Part shown: positions 30,901 to 39,503 of the stretch, piece by piece
Layout: the number at the start of each line of letters is the position of its first letter
Numbering within the stretch: position 1 is the first letter of the stretch
From: Aricia agestis
Taxonomy: Eukaryota; Arthropoda; Insecta; Lepidoptera; Lycaenidae
Direction of reading: 5' to 3'
Length of the DNA stretch: 64,000 nucleotides
Assembly: GCF_905147365.1 (NCBI RefSeq)
Contig: NC_056418.1
Coordinates: 4,711,262-4,775,261, forward strand
Notes under the pieces: generated by a model
What the model was told of the DNA's origin: nothing
Database searches by the model: none
Seen by the model: the letters and a program-made list of their open reading frames with translations, nothing else
Position numbers and translations under genes: made by a program

Positions 30901-33047
30901 CGTCGCATCCGCACGGATAGGCTGTCCCAGTCCTCGTCCATGTTAGGTTGGCCTTCTCTTTCAACTACAACAAAGAAAATTATACATATGTTATGACTCT
31001 ACACCTGAGATAATAATTAAAACAATCTCTAATTTCTATATCTCTGTCATTTCAAAACTTTTAAGTGTTTGTCTTTCGTTTATTAGATGGCACTGTAGCA
31101 AATTCAACAGAATTTTCAACTGGTGTTTCCATAATTACAACACTGACCCTCCTCAGTCCGCGTACGCGAGTGTATCTGCGTGGCGACGCGTAGCCCGCCC
31201 GCCATGAGGTCGGTGGTCTTCTCCAACTCCACTCGCTTCCTCCTCTCCCTCCCGCTCTTCTCTTCTACCACACTCTTGTCGCTCGGTAGAGACTTTGCCT
31301 GGGAAAAGAAATCAGACATTGTTTTGGTGGTTATTCATTTTTCTTGGCTCTTTTGACTAATTTTGTTTCAATGAAAATTACGAACGGTATCTATAGGTAT
31401 CAACTTGGCTAGGTTGATTCAATTGGGTGGCATCGACAATTAATATATTTTTAATTTCATATTTGTCTATGCTTAGGGTAACGTTTGTCGAGTCCTACAG
31501 TAAAAACCCACCTCGTCGTCTGGCAGCTGCTCGTCGCACAGTTTCTCCTGCTCCGTGGTGTGCCTGGTCTCCGTCACCAGCGTGCCGTCCGCACGCAGCG
31601 CCCGCAGCTCCTCCTACAATATAGAAGAGTTTTAGTGGGAATTATACATTTCTTCCAGTTCGGCCCGTGTCTTATATTTCTTGAGAGTTAGGGTGGACCG
31701 CCGAATTGGAGGCAGCCGCCTTAAAAGCGTCGGCATCGATGAGTTGTAGCAATTATCAATTTCATTACTAATATAATATTTTTATTTAAATGTTGGGTAG
31801 AATATATACCTATGTGAAAAAGTGTATTATTAGGTCCATAGAACTTTTTTTAAAAAAGCTTGTTGTTTCCCACAGCGCGTATAAGCCGTCAGCATTGTTA
31901 TATGAATCGCTTATTTTAATAAAAAAACTAAAAAACATTTAAATGGCGTTACTTTACAAGCAATTAAAACATGATTTGTAGTCCCAACTATATTATAAAA
32001 GGTAACAAAATATTACAAAAAGACTAGGAAGACTTTTCGGCAAAGGCATCTATTGAATGCGTTAGCAATATTATGGTCATATTGTCCGCTAGCACCAGTC
32101 ACGTTCTCTAATGGTCTGTCGTTAGTGACCCACTAGTGACGCTAACACACAAATACCATTAACTGTCACATTTAATAGTAATTTAATAAACGACAACATA
32201 AAAAACAGCTACGCCGGAATTGATTATAAATAATTATAGCAAAGAATAATTTCATTGTAAAATGCCCCATCCATATTATGCTAAGTGAATCTGTCTGTCA
32301 TTTCCCTCTTCACGCTTAAACTACACAACTGTTTTTGTTGAAGTTGTTAGTTGTAACTTAGTTGAGATACTTTGAAAGTCCTGGGAAAGCACTAAGGATA
32401 GTTAAATCCCAGAATAATGTGCAATTTCAGGGCGACAAAAATGTTTATTGGAATTTTTTTTAGTATTACACTACACTTAACAAACAACAATGAACAGTAG
32501 TTAAGCTAAGATGTCTTTAGCTTAACCGTAGTATTTTTTAACGCACTAACCTCATCATTATGTATTTAAATGATTGATCATAGTAAATGATAATAATACT
32601 TTAGGGTGTGCATGAATCCCCCTGTAGAGACTTCACTGGTCTGTTAATTTAGCAGCACTGAAAGAGTAACTTTTTTTCTCAACTTTTGTTTGGGCAAACT
32701 CATGATGCTGGCGCGCTTGGCCATACAAATAACGAAAATTTTGCCCTTTCAGCGCTGCTACTTTTACAGTAAACTCTGTATAAGGGAAACACACCATAAA
32801 TACAGGATACACGCCCTTAAGATCACTGTGTTTCGTTACACCTGTATTTTGATTTATTATTATGCTTTCAAAATATGAATCCTCAAACACTCACCGTGTC
32901 ATCAGTAGTGACAGTGGTATTGAAGGCGATGGTGTCCTTGACGAGCACGGGCCCTAGGGGCACGAGGGCGAGCTGCTGCTCCGTCTGCGCCCTCAGGGCG
33001 TCGCGGATGTCATCCTCACTCGTCTCGTTGACTGCTGTTATCAGAGC
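17753..33047 (-). CDS. unrecognised Arg/Ser/Pro-rich protein gene, 3' part, six exons
   Basis: Exons 33047-32895, 31613-31512, 31298-31148, 30964-30878, 25803-24630 and 18929-17753 join in one open frame of 947 aa plus stop, each intron GT-AG with matching phase. I do not recognise the protein. Seen: residues 1-164 are acidic and mixed (GPVLVKDT, GTLVTETRHTTEQEK, NMDEDWDSL) and could form a small conserved head; residues 165-947 are low complexity, with many Arg/Ser/Pro runs (RRERDERK, RSRTPSPE), plus more ordered-looking islands (GNSIRKLVGKIRSASAERK; KKMFLKGLRERAPELYQTL). No membrane segment, zinc cluster or enzyme motif was seen. A phosphorylated, largely disordered scaffold, perhaps cytoskeletal, is an inference only. 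GC-rich codons contrast with the AT-rich introns and support real coding. The 5' end is missing: the first exon found starts in phase 0 without an ATG. Confidence 0.85.
19163..19448 (+). mobile_element. interspersed repeat family A, copy 3, nearly full length
   Basis: Head GGAGAAATACCACGTTCTCA, then AACCGGCGTGAAACAGCGCT, GCCGAGTGAGTGAGTTTACC, C/T-rich runs, CTGCAGCTCTTCCGATGCTG, and the tail TTGCTCGTTTGCCCCCTTAT then poly-A. The layout (short head, LINE-like tail, poly-A) fits a SINE borrowing a LINE 3' end. Confidence 0.85.
20968..21145 (+). mobile_element. LINE-tail fragment
   Basis: GTTACCTCTTCACGCTTAAA, GATATTTGAGTCCCAGGAAA and a degraded GGCGTAATCGATTTGCAGAC end, as in 12596-12795. Confidence 0.6.
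21152..21239. repeat. hairpin, about 35-bp arms
   Basis: CCCCACGTTCCACTTGACG at the left pairs with CGTCAAGTGGAACGCGGGG at the right, and an inner ATCAAAACGCTCAAAA pairs with TTTTGAGCGTTTTGAT. It sits at the end of a LINE-tail fragment and looks like a small foldback insertion. Confidence 0.75.
21711..22038 (+). mobile_element. interspersed repeat family A, copy 4, longest
   Basis: Begins CACATGGGAGAGCAATGCTT, extends the head with CGTCTCGACCGGAGAAATAC, then follows copy 3 to the tail CGTTTGCCCCCTTATTTCAT and an A run. Confidence 0.85.
22067..22431. mobile_element. MITE with GGGTTGCACCA inverted ends
   Basis: TTAGGGTGGGTTGCACCA and TGGTGCAACCCAACCTTA frame 365 bp. Sub-terminal TTAACTTTAACTACAATG-like runs are inverted near the right end. 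A TTA/TAA target is likely. The middle (about 22188-22330) resembles the MITE at 43344-43488 and may be a nested copy. Confidence 0.7.
22731..22903 (-). mobile_element. interspersed repeat family A, copy 5
   Basis: Family A core inverted, with a poly-T start (22731-22740) and ending at ATTGGGCCTCCGGTA. Confidence 0.85.
23033..23187. mobile_element. hairpin MITE family E, copy 1
   Basis: Two arms of about 65 bp from GGGTTCATTCAGACCGCAAC to GGTGGTCTGAGTTGACCC, with inner TTTCTAAATTTGTATGGATT and its inverted partner. Other copies: 60747-60889, 60890-61046 and 62061-62212. Confidence 0.8.
23190..24490. other. AT-rich intron sequence
   Basis: A degraded retroelement tail at about 23470-23680 (CATACTAACTAATATTTAAA, CCATCTGTCTGTGTACCTCT). 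Nothing else recognised. Confidence 0.4.
24630..25803 (-). CDS. gene 2 large Arg/Ser/Pro-rich exon
   Basis: Acceptor TTTCAG; 1,174 nt; residues 165-555 plus two bases of Arg556. Starts EHEKDYAARPLDFDIEEETR, then KWLESHFGSDSRSSHDS, then long Pro/Arg/Ser-rich low-complexity sequence, a basic island with GNSIRKLVGKIRSASAERK, RSRTPSPE, and a Pro/Ala run before the donor. Very GC-rich, which creates antisense open frames up to 275 codons that are not genes. Confidence 0.88.
26644..26686. repeat. hairpin, 20-bp arms
   Basis: ATCTAGTTAGGAATCATTTT and AAAATGATTCCTAACTAGAT, about 3-nt loop. It lies inside a common insect repeat (GGGGTTTCGGGGCGATAAAT ... CGAGCAAAGCTCGGTC ... CTAGT, about 26600-26745). 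Confidence 0.75.
26881..26886 (-). terminator. candidate polyadenylation signal for the short isoform
   Basis: AATAAA on the minus strand about 165 nt downstream of the stop codon of the alternative exon (27051). Confidence 0.4.
27051..27130 (-). CDS. gene 2 alternative last exon (short isoform)
   Basis: Acceptor GTAAACAG on the minus strand, then AC completing a codon begun by the terminal G of exon 30878-30964 (or 31148-31298), giving Asp. It continues for 25 residues (GYVAYGQGAYVGSQQRAAG, then PEVAPN) to a TAG at 27051-27053. The frame is open only from just after an in-frame TAA, as a true exon would be, and the segment is GC-rich in AT-rich surroundings. The isoform would keep residues 1-164 and lose the 780-residue Arg/Ser/Pro-rich part. 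Not proven without transcripts. Confidence 0.6.
27131..29590. other. AT-rich intron sequence with scattered repeat debris
   Basis: A GCTTCGCTCGCGTTAAGAAG-type repeat at about 27930-28060. A 75-codon plus frame (28069-28296) lies in or beside it and is not supported as a gene. No other structure recognised. Confidence 0.4.
29596..29667. repeat. hairpin, 34-bp arms, 4-nt loop
   Basis: GGGGGACACACATTTTACCA pairs with TGGTAAAATGTGTGTCCCCC and continues through CTTTGGAAGAGTGT / ACACTCTTCCAAAA with one mismatch. It is followed by a retroelement tail with GACA repeats (29866-29910) and AGGGTTCCGTTTTTGCC (to 29962). Confidence 0.85.
30491..30660 (+). mobile_element. interspersed repeat family A, head-only copy
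   Basis: Starts CACGTGGGAGAGCCATGCAT, has GGGCCGGCTCGACCGGAGAA and GCCGAGTGAGTGAGTTTACC, and stops after CCCTATTCCCTTCCCTACC, so the 3' tail is missing. Confidence 0.8.
30695..30747. repeat. palindrome, about 26-bp arms, no loop
   Basis: TGCGAGAATAAAAAAAACAT then ATTTTA, followed at once by its reverse complement with one indel. Confidence 0.85.
30878..30964 (-). CDS. gene 2 exon, 87 nt, symmetric phase
   Basis: Acceptor TTGTTGTAG, donor GTAAAT. Residues 136-164 (VEREGQPNMDEDWDSLS, then VRMRRQRRLRQN). It starts and ends in phase 1, so skipping it keeps the frame into either downstream exon. Confidence 0.85.
31148..31298 (-). CDS. gene 2 exon, 151 nt
   Basis: Acceptor TTTTCCCAG, donor GTCAGT. 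Residues 86-135 plus one base: AKSLPSDKSVVEEKSG, a basic stretch RERRKRVELEK, then TTDLMAGGLRVATQIHSR. Confidence 0.85.
31512..31613 (-). CDS. gene 2 exon, 102 nt
   Basis: Acceptor ATTGTAG, donor GTGGGT; phase 0 at both ends. Residues 52-85: EELRALRADGTLVTETRHTT, then EQEKLCDEQLPDDE. Its GC content is far above the flanking introns. Confidence 0.85.
31614..32894 (-). other. gene 2 intron, 1.3 kb
   Basis: Donor GTGAGT at 32894. Holds a LINE-tail fragment (about 32266-32440: CTGTCTGTCATTTCCCTCTT, CTTTGAAAGTCCTGGGAAAG) and AT-rich sequence. Confidence 0.6.
32895..33047 (-). CDS. gene 2, first exon found in the window
   Basis: Acceptor CTTGTTTCAG, donor GTGAGT; phase 0 at both ends. Encodes 51 residues: ALITAVNETSEDDIRDALRA, QTEQQLALVPLGPVLV, KDTIAFNTTVTTDDT. 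No ATG and no start context, so exons upstream (higher coordinates) must exist, either in the repeat-rich right half or beyond the window. Confidence 0.85.
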
Positions 33048-33082
33048 CTGAAACAAGAAGAAGGAGAATTAGGTATATGTTG

Positions 33083-33300
33083 TTTTATAAAATAAGGGGA
33101 CAAACGAGCAAAAGGGTCACCTGATGGAAAGCAACTACCGTCGCCCATGGACATTGGACACTCGCAACATTAGAAGAGCTGCAGATGCTGCTTATAAGAG
33201 GGAATACGCTCTCTTCTTGAAGGTCGTATTGGTCCGGAAATACTGCTGGTGACAGTTCGTTCCAGAATTTTACAGTACGCGGCAAAAAGTTACGCGACAA
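33083..33300 (-). mobile_element. LINE 3' end with family A tail, copy 7
   Basis: The minus strand reads SRNFLPRTVKFWNELSPAVF, then PDQYDLQ, the usual C-terminal end of a Jockey/R1-like LINE reverse transcriptase ORF, and runs straight into family A tail sequence (GTCGCCCATGGAC inverted). This suggests that family A tails derive from this LINE. Confidence 0.75.
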
Positions 33301-34057
33301 AATATGATATAATGTGCTAAGCTCCTTATGGAATTAGTAACAGTGAACCCAAAAGGCCTCTACTTACTAAACTACTACGATATTTTAATTTAATCTTGTG
33401 TCTTGTGTCAATGTGAGTGTGAATGTGTGTGAATGTGTAAATAATATATATTAGGATAAAATTGTTCGGCGTGCATCTGTTGTCTGATTGCCATAACACA
33501 AGTTTTTACTTAGCATGGGATTAGACGACGTGATGTACGCTAGCTAGCTTTTATACTATTGTATATGTATATGTATTGTATATGTATTGTATGCTTAATA
33601 AAGAATTTGAAAGAATTTGAATTTTGAATCTTTATTTTTTATGATAAAACACTCGGTTTAGAACTTAGATTTTAGGTACAGAATTGAATACGACATCGCA
33701 AAGATCGCTCATCGCTACAGCGACAGTAAAATAGGCTGCCACAAAAAATTACACTATTGAATAAATTTTTTGTTGAATATTATAAACGAATAATAAAAAA
33801 GGTAGAGCAATTTCCTCAAAAAACGACGATTTAGGTTTTATAGACATGCTTGAATTTTTTACATAAAAATCTAAAGTTTTTGTTAAATAAACGTTGACTG
33901 TATTGAAGCAGTTCTCTCGTCCGTGAACTGTAGTTAATTAAGTGTAAACTCTTTGTTAATAGTTCATTAACACCACAACAATCGACAGCACTATAGGCTT
34001 GTCGCTAATCGATTTAACATTTAAAACTATGCGGCGAGGTTCGTTGTACGTCTTAGG
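33301..34057. other. repeat debris and AT-rich sequence
   Basis: 33420-33620 has TGTGAGTGTGAATGTGTGTG and TGTATATGTATTG runs ending in CTTAATAAAGAATTTG, like a LINE poly-A tail. 33620-34057 shows nothing clear. Confidence 0.4.
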
Positions 34058-34330
34058 GCATGTTTCACCACTTCCTTAAAAAAACGTTCTATTTCTGAGT
34101 AAATTTGAATCAAATCTTTTCAGAATATCTACATAATGACTTAACACCAGTTCGGGAACTACCCCGACGAGAAGAGCCGGCGTAAGAAACTTGCACGGGG
34201 CCCACTTTTTACCAAAAAAGTGAGAAAGAGAGAATACATTTTTTTGACAGATTCTCCATACTCTATCTGTCACGTTAAGTGGTGGATAGCCTATCCGGCA
34301 CTTATCAGGAAGTGGTGAAGAGGGCCCTTA
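34058..34330. mobile_element. MITE family D with an inserted family C piece
   Basis: Ends TTAGGGCATGTTTCACCACTT and AGTGGTGAAGAGGGCCCTTA, with CATACTCTATCTGTCACGTT inside as in 17248-17412. The middle (34148-34205) is inverted family C sequence (GACGAGAAGAGCCGGCGTAAG-like). Confidence 0.65.
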
Positions 34331-34526
34331 CAGTCCTAATTATTTTTATCTTTATTTAAATGGCATAATATCATAGAGGTGCGAAGTGTGTCAAAATCGT
34401 AATTATAATGTATAAGTAGAGAAATAATAGGATATTAATAATGACTAAACAGCCTTAGAGAAGATCTCAGGTGATGCAGGAATATGATCTTGGCCCTGAA
34501 TGTCTTCCGGACTCTTTGTATGTGGT

Positions 34527-34575
34527 ACTATGTGCCAGTTCAGCAGTACTGAGTACTGCTGAACTGGCACATAGT
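34527..34575. repeat. perfect inverted repeat, 24-bp arms, 1-nt centre
   Basis: ACTATGTGCCAGTTCAGCAG then TACT, then G, then the exact reverse complement. Confidence 0.95.
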
Positions 34576-34796
34576 ATTATATTATATGGCTGCTGTTAAG
34601 CATTGGTGTTTCATCCCACATAAAATCGGGTTTTGAGTTAATAATGCAGTTTTGTTTTTTATAACATAAGGTTTACGACAGTGAAATCCATTTTTTTGAA
34701 AACCAACTGTAGCATATTCTAGAGTACAAAAATGGTTTATGCTTATTCCTCTTAGTGAGGTTTTGTATACAGCATTTATGTAATATGTTTCTAAAA

Positions 34797-35090
34797 TGAT
34801 TTGCGCTTAAACCGCTGAACCGATTTGATAAAATTTTGTATGCGGATACTTTGAATCAATTAAAATTACATTATATACTTTTTGTCCCGGAAAATGTACG
34901 GTTCCCGCGCAGTCAACAAAAATTAATTTTGCATAAGATATCGATATTGAGTACATGTAGATATTACGTAAGGTTTTGGAGAAGGACATAGGATAATATT
35001 TTTTATCATGGAAAATGTTCGGTTTTCACGCAATAAACTTTATTAATTTGCGTTTAAGCTGCTGAACCGATTTTGATTAAATTTAGTTAA
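34797..35090 (+). mobile_element. LINE-tail pieces in tandem (two partial units)
   Basis: GCGCTTAAACCGCTGAACCG and GCGTTTAAGCTGCTGAACCG mark two unit starts, each followed by TTTGATNAAATTT and a CGGAAAATGTACGGTTCC-like word. Confidence 0.6.
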
Positions 35091-35292
35091 TGTAGAAATA
35101 ATTAGTTTATCACGTGCAGAGTTGGGCAAAAAGTAATTAGTAATTTTATTGATGAAGTAATTGTGCATCTGAAATTACCCGTAAGTTGATTAATAATACT
35201 ATGTATAAAATGTATTCTAATTATTTTAGTTTGCAATTAGAATAATAATTTGATTAGACTAACGAGTATTTCAACTGGTAATTATAATAAAT

Positions 35293-35818
35293 AAAAAAAC
35301 TCCCACACCGATTTCGGGGCGGTGCAGGTGGCCGGTTTCAACAAAACCAGGCCAGTTACGCAGGAGTAATATCATAGTACCCAAGTGTGTGCTCAATACA
35401 CAAGAGCACTCTGGGTTCAATGAAACCAGACCAGTTACGCAGGAATAATTTTATAGTGCCCAAGTGTGTGCGCAATCACAAGAGCACTCTGGTTTCAATG
35501 AAACCAGGCCAGTTACGCAGGAGTAATTTTTGTAGTGCCCAAGTGTATGCGCAATACACAAGAGCACTCTGGTTTCAATGAAACGAGACCAGTTACGCAG
35601 GAGTAATTTTATAGTGCCCATGTGTGTGCGCAATACACAGGAGTACTCTGGTTTCAATAAAACTAGGCCAGTTACGCAGGAGTAATTTTTATAGTGTCCA
35701 AGTGTATGCGCAATACACAAGAGCACTCTGGTTTCAATGAAACCAGGCCAGTTACGCAGGACTCAGGAGTAATTTTATAGTGCCCAAATGTGTGCGCGAT
35801 ACATAAGAGCACTCTGCG
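35293..35818 (-). repeat. tandem array of a SINE segment, about six copies of 79 bp
   Basis: Unit landmarks: CAAGTGTGTGCGCAATACAC, AAGAGCACTCTGGTTTCAAT, GAAACCAGGCCAGTTACGCA, GGAGTAATTTTATAGTGCC. It is the reverse complement of the 3' part of the SINE at 49142-49497, including its CCCACACCGATTTCGG end at the left. The SINE copy has this segment once; here it is repeated with a few substitutions per copy. The translated frames across it are repeats of the same peptide and not genes. Confidence 0.9.
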
Positions 35819-35849
35819 GGAAGCGCGGGAAGGGAAGAAGAAGCGGGAA

Positions 35850-36450
35850 CTCTGTGTCCTTTTCCGGTACATAACGTATCTGCATACCAAATATCATCAA
35901 AATCCATGTAGCGGTATAAGCAGAAATCATTTTATTTAACGCCTGGGAACCGTACATTTTTCCGAGACAAAAAGGATCCTATGGCCTTTTCCGGGACTCA
36001 AAGTATCTCCATATCAAGTTTCATCAAAATCTGTTCTGCGGTTTAGGCGCAAAATAGGAAATTTTATAACGGTAACCGTACATTTTTCAAGACACTAATT
36101 TAATGTCCTTTCACGAGAGTCAAAGTATGTGCACACCAATTTTCATAAAAATCGGTTCAGTGGTTTAGGCGCAAATCATTTTTGTTTATCATACGGGTAC
36201 CGTACCTTTTTCCCGGATGTAAAGTATCCTATCTCCTTTCCCGAGACATAACGTATCTTTATACCAAATATCATCGAAATCCACGTAGCCGGTAGCGGTA
36301 AAAGCTGAGATCATTTTTATTTAATGCCTGGGAACCGTACATTTTTTTTAATAAAAAGGCCCCTTTGTCCTTTCCCGGGACTCAAAGTATCTCCATACCA
36401 AATTTCAGAAAAATCGGTTCGGCGGTTTGGGCGTGACAAGGTAATTTTAT
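35850..36450 (-). repeat. tandem array of LINE-tail modules, about four units
   Basis: Four successive modules, each with a CATCAAAATCC or AAAAATCGGTTC word, a GGTTTAGGCGC or GGTATAAGC word, and GGGAACCGTACATTTTT; spacing roughly 110-170 bp. Oriented like the tail at 12596-12795 but inverted. It lies directly beside the SINE array. Confidence 0.75.
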
Positions 36451-36812
36451 AACATTTTGTTAAAATTAAAGCACTTAAATTTGTATTGAAAGAACAAATC
36501 AGAATTTTGCATTTATGTATGTGAAATAGCACAAAGGACATTAATGCTATGTAATAAGCCCTATAGCAATATTGCATTAACCATTTTTATACGTTTTCTC
36601 TTAAAACTGAATGTAAAATTAAAATGTTTTTTCATAATCATAATCTACGCATTTCAACAAAAAAAAAGATACCGCACAATAACATTTTTTTGCTTAAAAT
36701 AAGCAGAAAATAAAGATTATTCCAAAAAAACTTAAAACACCGATTACTCAAAAGTCAAAACTAGTCCGATGTGGGATGACACACCAATGCTTAACAGCAT
36801 CCAATTATATAA

Positions 36813-36995
36813 CTAGCTGTCTCGGCAAACGTTTCTTTGCCATATAAAGTATTTCACCCGTATTATTTTATTGAAGTGACTAAATAAGTATGTCACCATG
36901 GCAACGTCCATCGCTATCCCGTCGCACAAACAATGGTCGCCGGAAAGGAGTACGCGGCCTAACATTATGACACGAGAATTTTATATAATAATATA
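36813..36995 (-). mobile_element. Helitron-like element, shortened inverted copy
   Basis: Plus strand begins CTAGCTGTCTCGGCAAACGTT, then CACCATGGCAACGTCCATCG and CCGTCGCACAAACAATGGTC, jumps to GGAGTACGCGGCCTAACATT and ends ACGAGAATTTTATATAATAA. Compared with 45553-45865 the middle is deleted. Confidence 0.65.
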
Positions 36996-37031
36996 TAAGA
37001 TTGAATTATTTACCAACTAAATGACGCCGCA

Positions 37032-37206
37032 AATCCGTTGCGCCAAAACTAGTTTTTCAGTAACCGGGAACCGTAATTTTTTCCGGGATAATGAATCCAG
37101 CAAAATCGGTTCAGCGGTCTGGGCGTGAAGAGGTAACAGACAAACAGAGAAACAGAAAGACAGCCAGACAGAAAGAAACTCTTTCGCATCTATAATATTA
37201 GTATGG
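37032..37206 (-). mobile_element. LINE-tail fragment with CAGA-like run
   Basis: Inverted GGCGCAACGGATTTGCGGCG, AATCGGTTCAGCGGTCTGGG, then AGACAGCCAGACAGAAAG and ATCTATAATATTAGTATGG. Confidence 0.7.
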
Positions 37207-37289
37207 ATGTTCTGGCTTCAGAAGGCATTGTATCGATCTTTTCTGCGTGGTTGCATGTAAGCGTATATAGGAACAGACAAAAGAAAGCT

Positions 37290-37725
37290 ACTTTTAGGGT
37301 TCCGTACCCAAAGGGTGAAAACGGGACCCTGTTTATGACACTTCGATGTCTGTCTGTCCGTCTGTCTGTCTCCAGGCTGTATCTCAAGGACCGCTATAAT
37401 AGCTAGAGTTCTGAAATTTTCACAGATTGTGTATATCTGTTGCCGCTATAACAACAAATACTGAAAATAAAATTCATAACTAAAGGGGGCTCCCACACAA
37501 CAAACGTGATTTCTTTGGCCTTTTTTTGCTCGATATCAATAATAGCAACAGGTAGGCACTTGATATTTTCACAAAGGCCTTAGTTATATGTCTACTTCAA
37601 TATTTAAGAATAACATTAAAATAAAATAAAAAATAAGAGGGGCTCTCGTACCAAAACACAATTTTTGCTTGTGATCTATAACAGTACAGAACCCTTCGTG
37701 CGCGAATCCGACTCGCACTTGGCCG
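37290..37725 (+). mobile_element. AGGGTTCCGTACCC-type repeat, copy 2
   Basis: AGGGTTCCGTACCCAAAGGG, TGTCTGTCTGTCCGTCTGTC, TCTGTTGCCGCTATAACAAC, GGGGGCTCCCACACAACAAA, ending CCGACTCGCACTTGGCCGAT. Full-length compared with 9549-9998. Confidence 0.8.
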
Positions 37726-39500
37726 ATTTTTTCTATGCAGTGGTCAATTTTCGACTGATGCCCCTTAATTTACGAATGAAATCCAGGAATTAATTCGCCG
37801 TACATGGATCATGTCTGGCAATCTGGCAGTCGTGAGCTCGTGACCTCGTCATTACATTATCTGCGACGTGTATAATGTATATTGTATACTGTATAGTTAT
37901 ACGTCACATTCGTGAATATTGTAGTAATGTATAATTACATGCGAAATAATACATAGTACTTAATAAAAGCTATAGCAATCTACTTTTCTTCGTCTAACAT
38001 ATTGGAAAAAAAGTCAGGCAATAGACGAAGACCGCTAACCTAGGATATTTAATGCAATTTTATTTTATTCGATTTTAAATGTATTTGGTGTAGGTAAATG
38101 TAACTTGCTTTATTTTAGGTTAATTTCATTTTATCTTATTCTTATTAATATTATTAGTATTACATGTATTATTATTTTATATTTTAATTTAATGTAATTT
38201 GGTATGACTGTATTTCAATGAATTTAGGTTATTAAAATTTGATTTGATTTTTTTAGTTAATTTAGTTTAATATTATTTACATTTTTTTTAATTATCTTTA
38301 TACTTTAAATTATTTTAATAGCAAGATGTAATAGCCTCTAATTAAAAGTGCAATAACCGTGATTCAATATTTAATCCGTGTTTATTTTATGTATGTATGA
38401 TTGTAACTTTTGTTGGCTGTTCATAGCAAATAAATAAATAAATTTCTGCTGCGTTAATTAAAGGATTAAGTCTTGTTTTTATTCATTGTATTGAATAATA
38501 ATAGAGATGATGACAAGGTCAAAGATTAGCGAATTTTGTTAATAAAATAAAGAAATCACGGTAAAAAATAAGTGTTCCCAAAATTTCAGCTCGATAGCAT
38601 TTGTATTTTTTTTGTTATGCGTGTTCAAAGTTGGATAATCAAGTCGATTTTTTTTTCAATTATATTTCTTAATATTTGTAGTTATACCATTCGATAACTT
38701 ATGCAATTAAAAGCAACTTTTGCTATGAAACCACTTTCATAAACGCAATATTTAATATACCTATCGAACAAAGTTCTCTCCCGATGCGTACAAACTACGA
38801 AAGAGTGACGTCAGTCTTTCGTAGCACTTTGTATGGAGCGTTTCTGGCAGGTCTATTTTATGAGATGTTTGAATTGTCATATCTTGGTGAATTTTTAAGC
38901 TATCAGAGTCATTCTTTCAGCGATGTTTCTATTTTTTAAGGGTCGTTCAATTACCAATAAGAAAAAAAAATAGTCATCAAGCCTATTATACTACACCTTT
39001 TTTTCTTAACTTTAAAGCTTGTGTATATACTACACCTTAATTTTAACCATAAAGGTTACAGCCTAGACTTCTATAAGCTCTACAATTACCGAAGCTTTTA
39101 GTTCTCTATTAATCTAATGGTGTCGGAATACTTAAATTAGACTATACCCAGGTGGGCTGTATCATTTGTCTTGTAATGATTAAATTGAAAGCAATTTTGA
39201 ATGGAACGCGGAACGCGGTGCCGTTATAACAGCTAATGTTGGAGGTATGAACATATAATGAACTTAAAAATATGTATGACAGAAGTGTTTTGTATGGGAT
39301 AAATATAAAAGTAGACATTTAGATGTTTCTTGTATGATAAAAACGTTTGATTATGTAGATTTATATAGTATTGTTTTAATTTATAAATAACTCAATGTTT
39401 GTTCTTCTTCAAATTCGTTGCTATAAGTTAAACGCGAGACAACCGAACCAAGTACTTTTTTGCGATAAACCATCTTATGTTCTTTCCCAGGACTCAGGTA
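37726..39500. other. AT-rich, LINE tail near 38330-38445, otherwise nothing
   Basis: 38390-38445 (GTAACTTTTGTTGGCTGTTC, then ATAGCAAATAAATAAATAAA) is a typical poly-A-like LINE 3' end. 38460-39500 shows no repeat or gene I recognise. Confidence 0.4.
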
Positions 39501-39503
39501 TCT

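Noticed and set aside
35451..35726. 91-codon repetitive frame that could look like a repeat protein
   Set aside because: It is translation of the 79-bp SINE-derived tandem array.
35293..35818. CRISPR-like array (regular repeats)
   Set aside because: The whole 79-bp unit repeats with no unique spacers, and the genome is eukaryotic.
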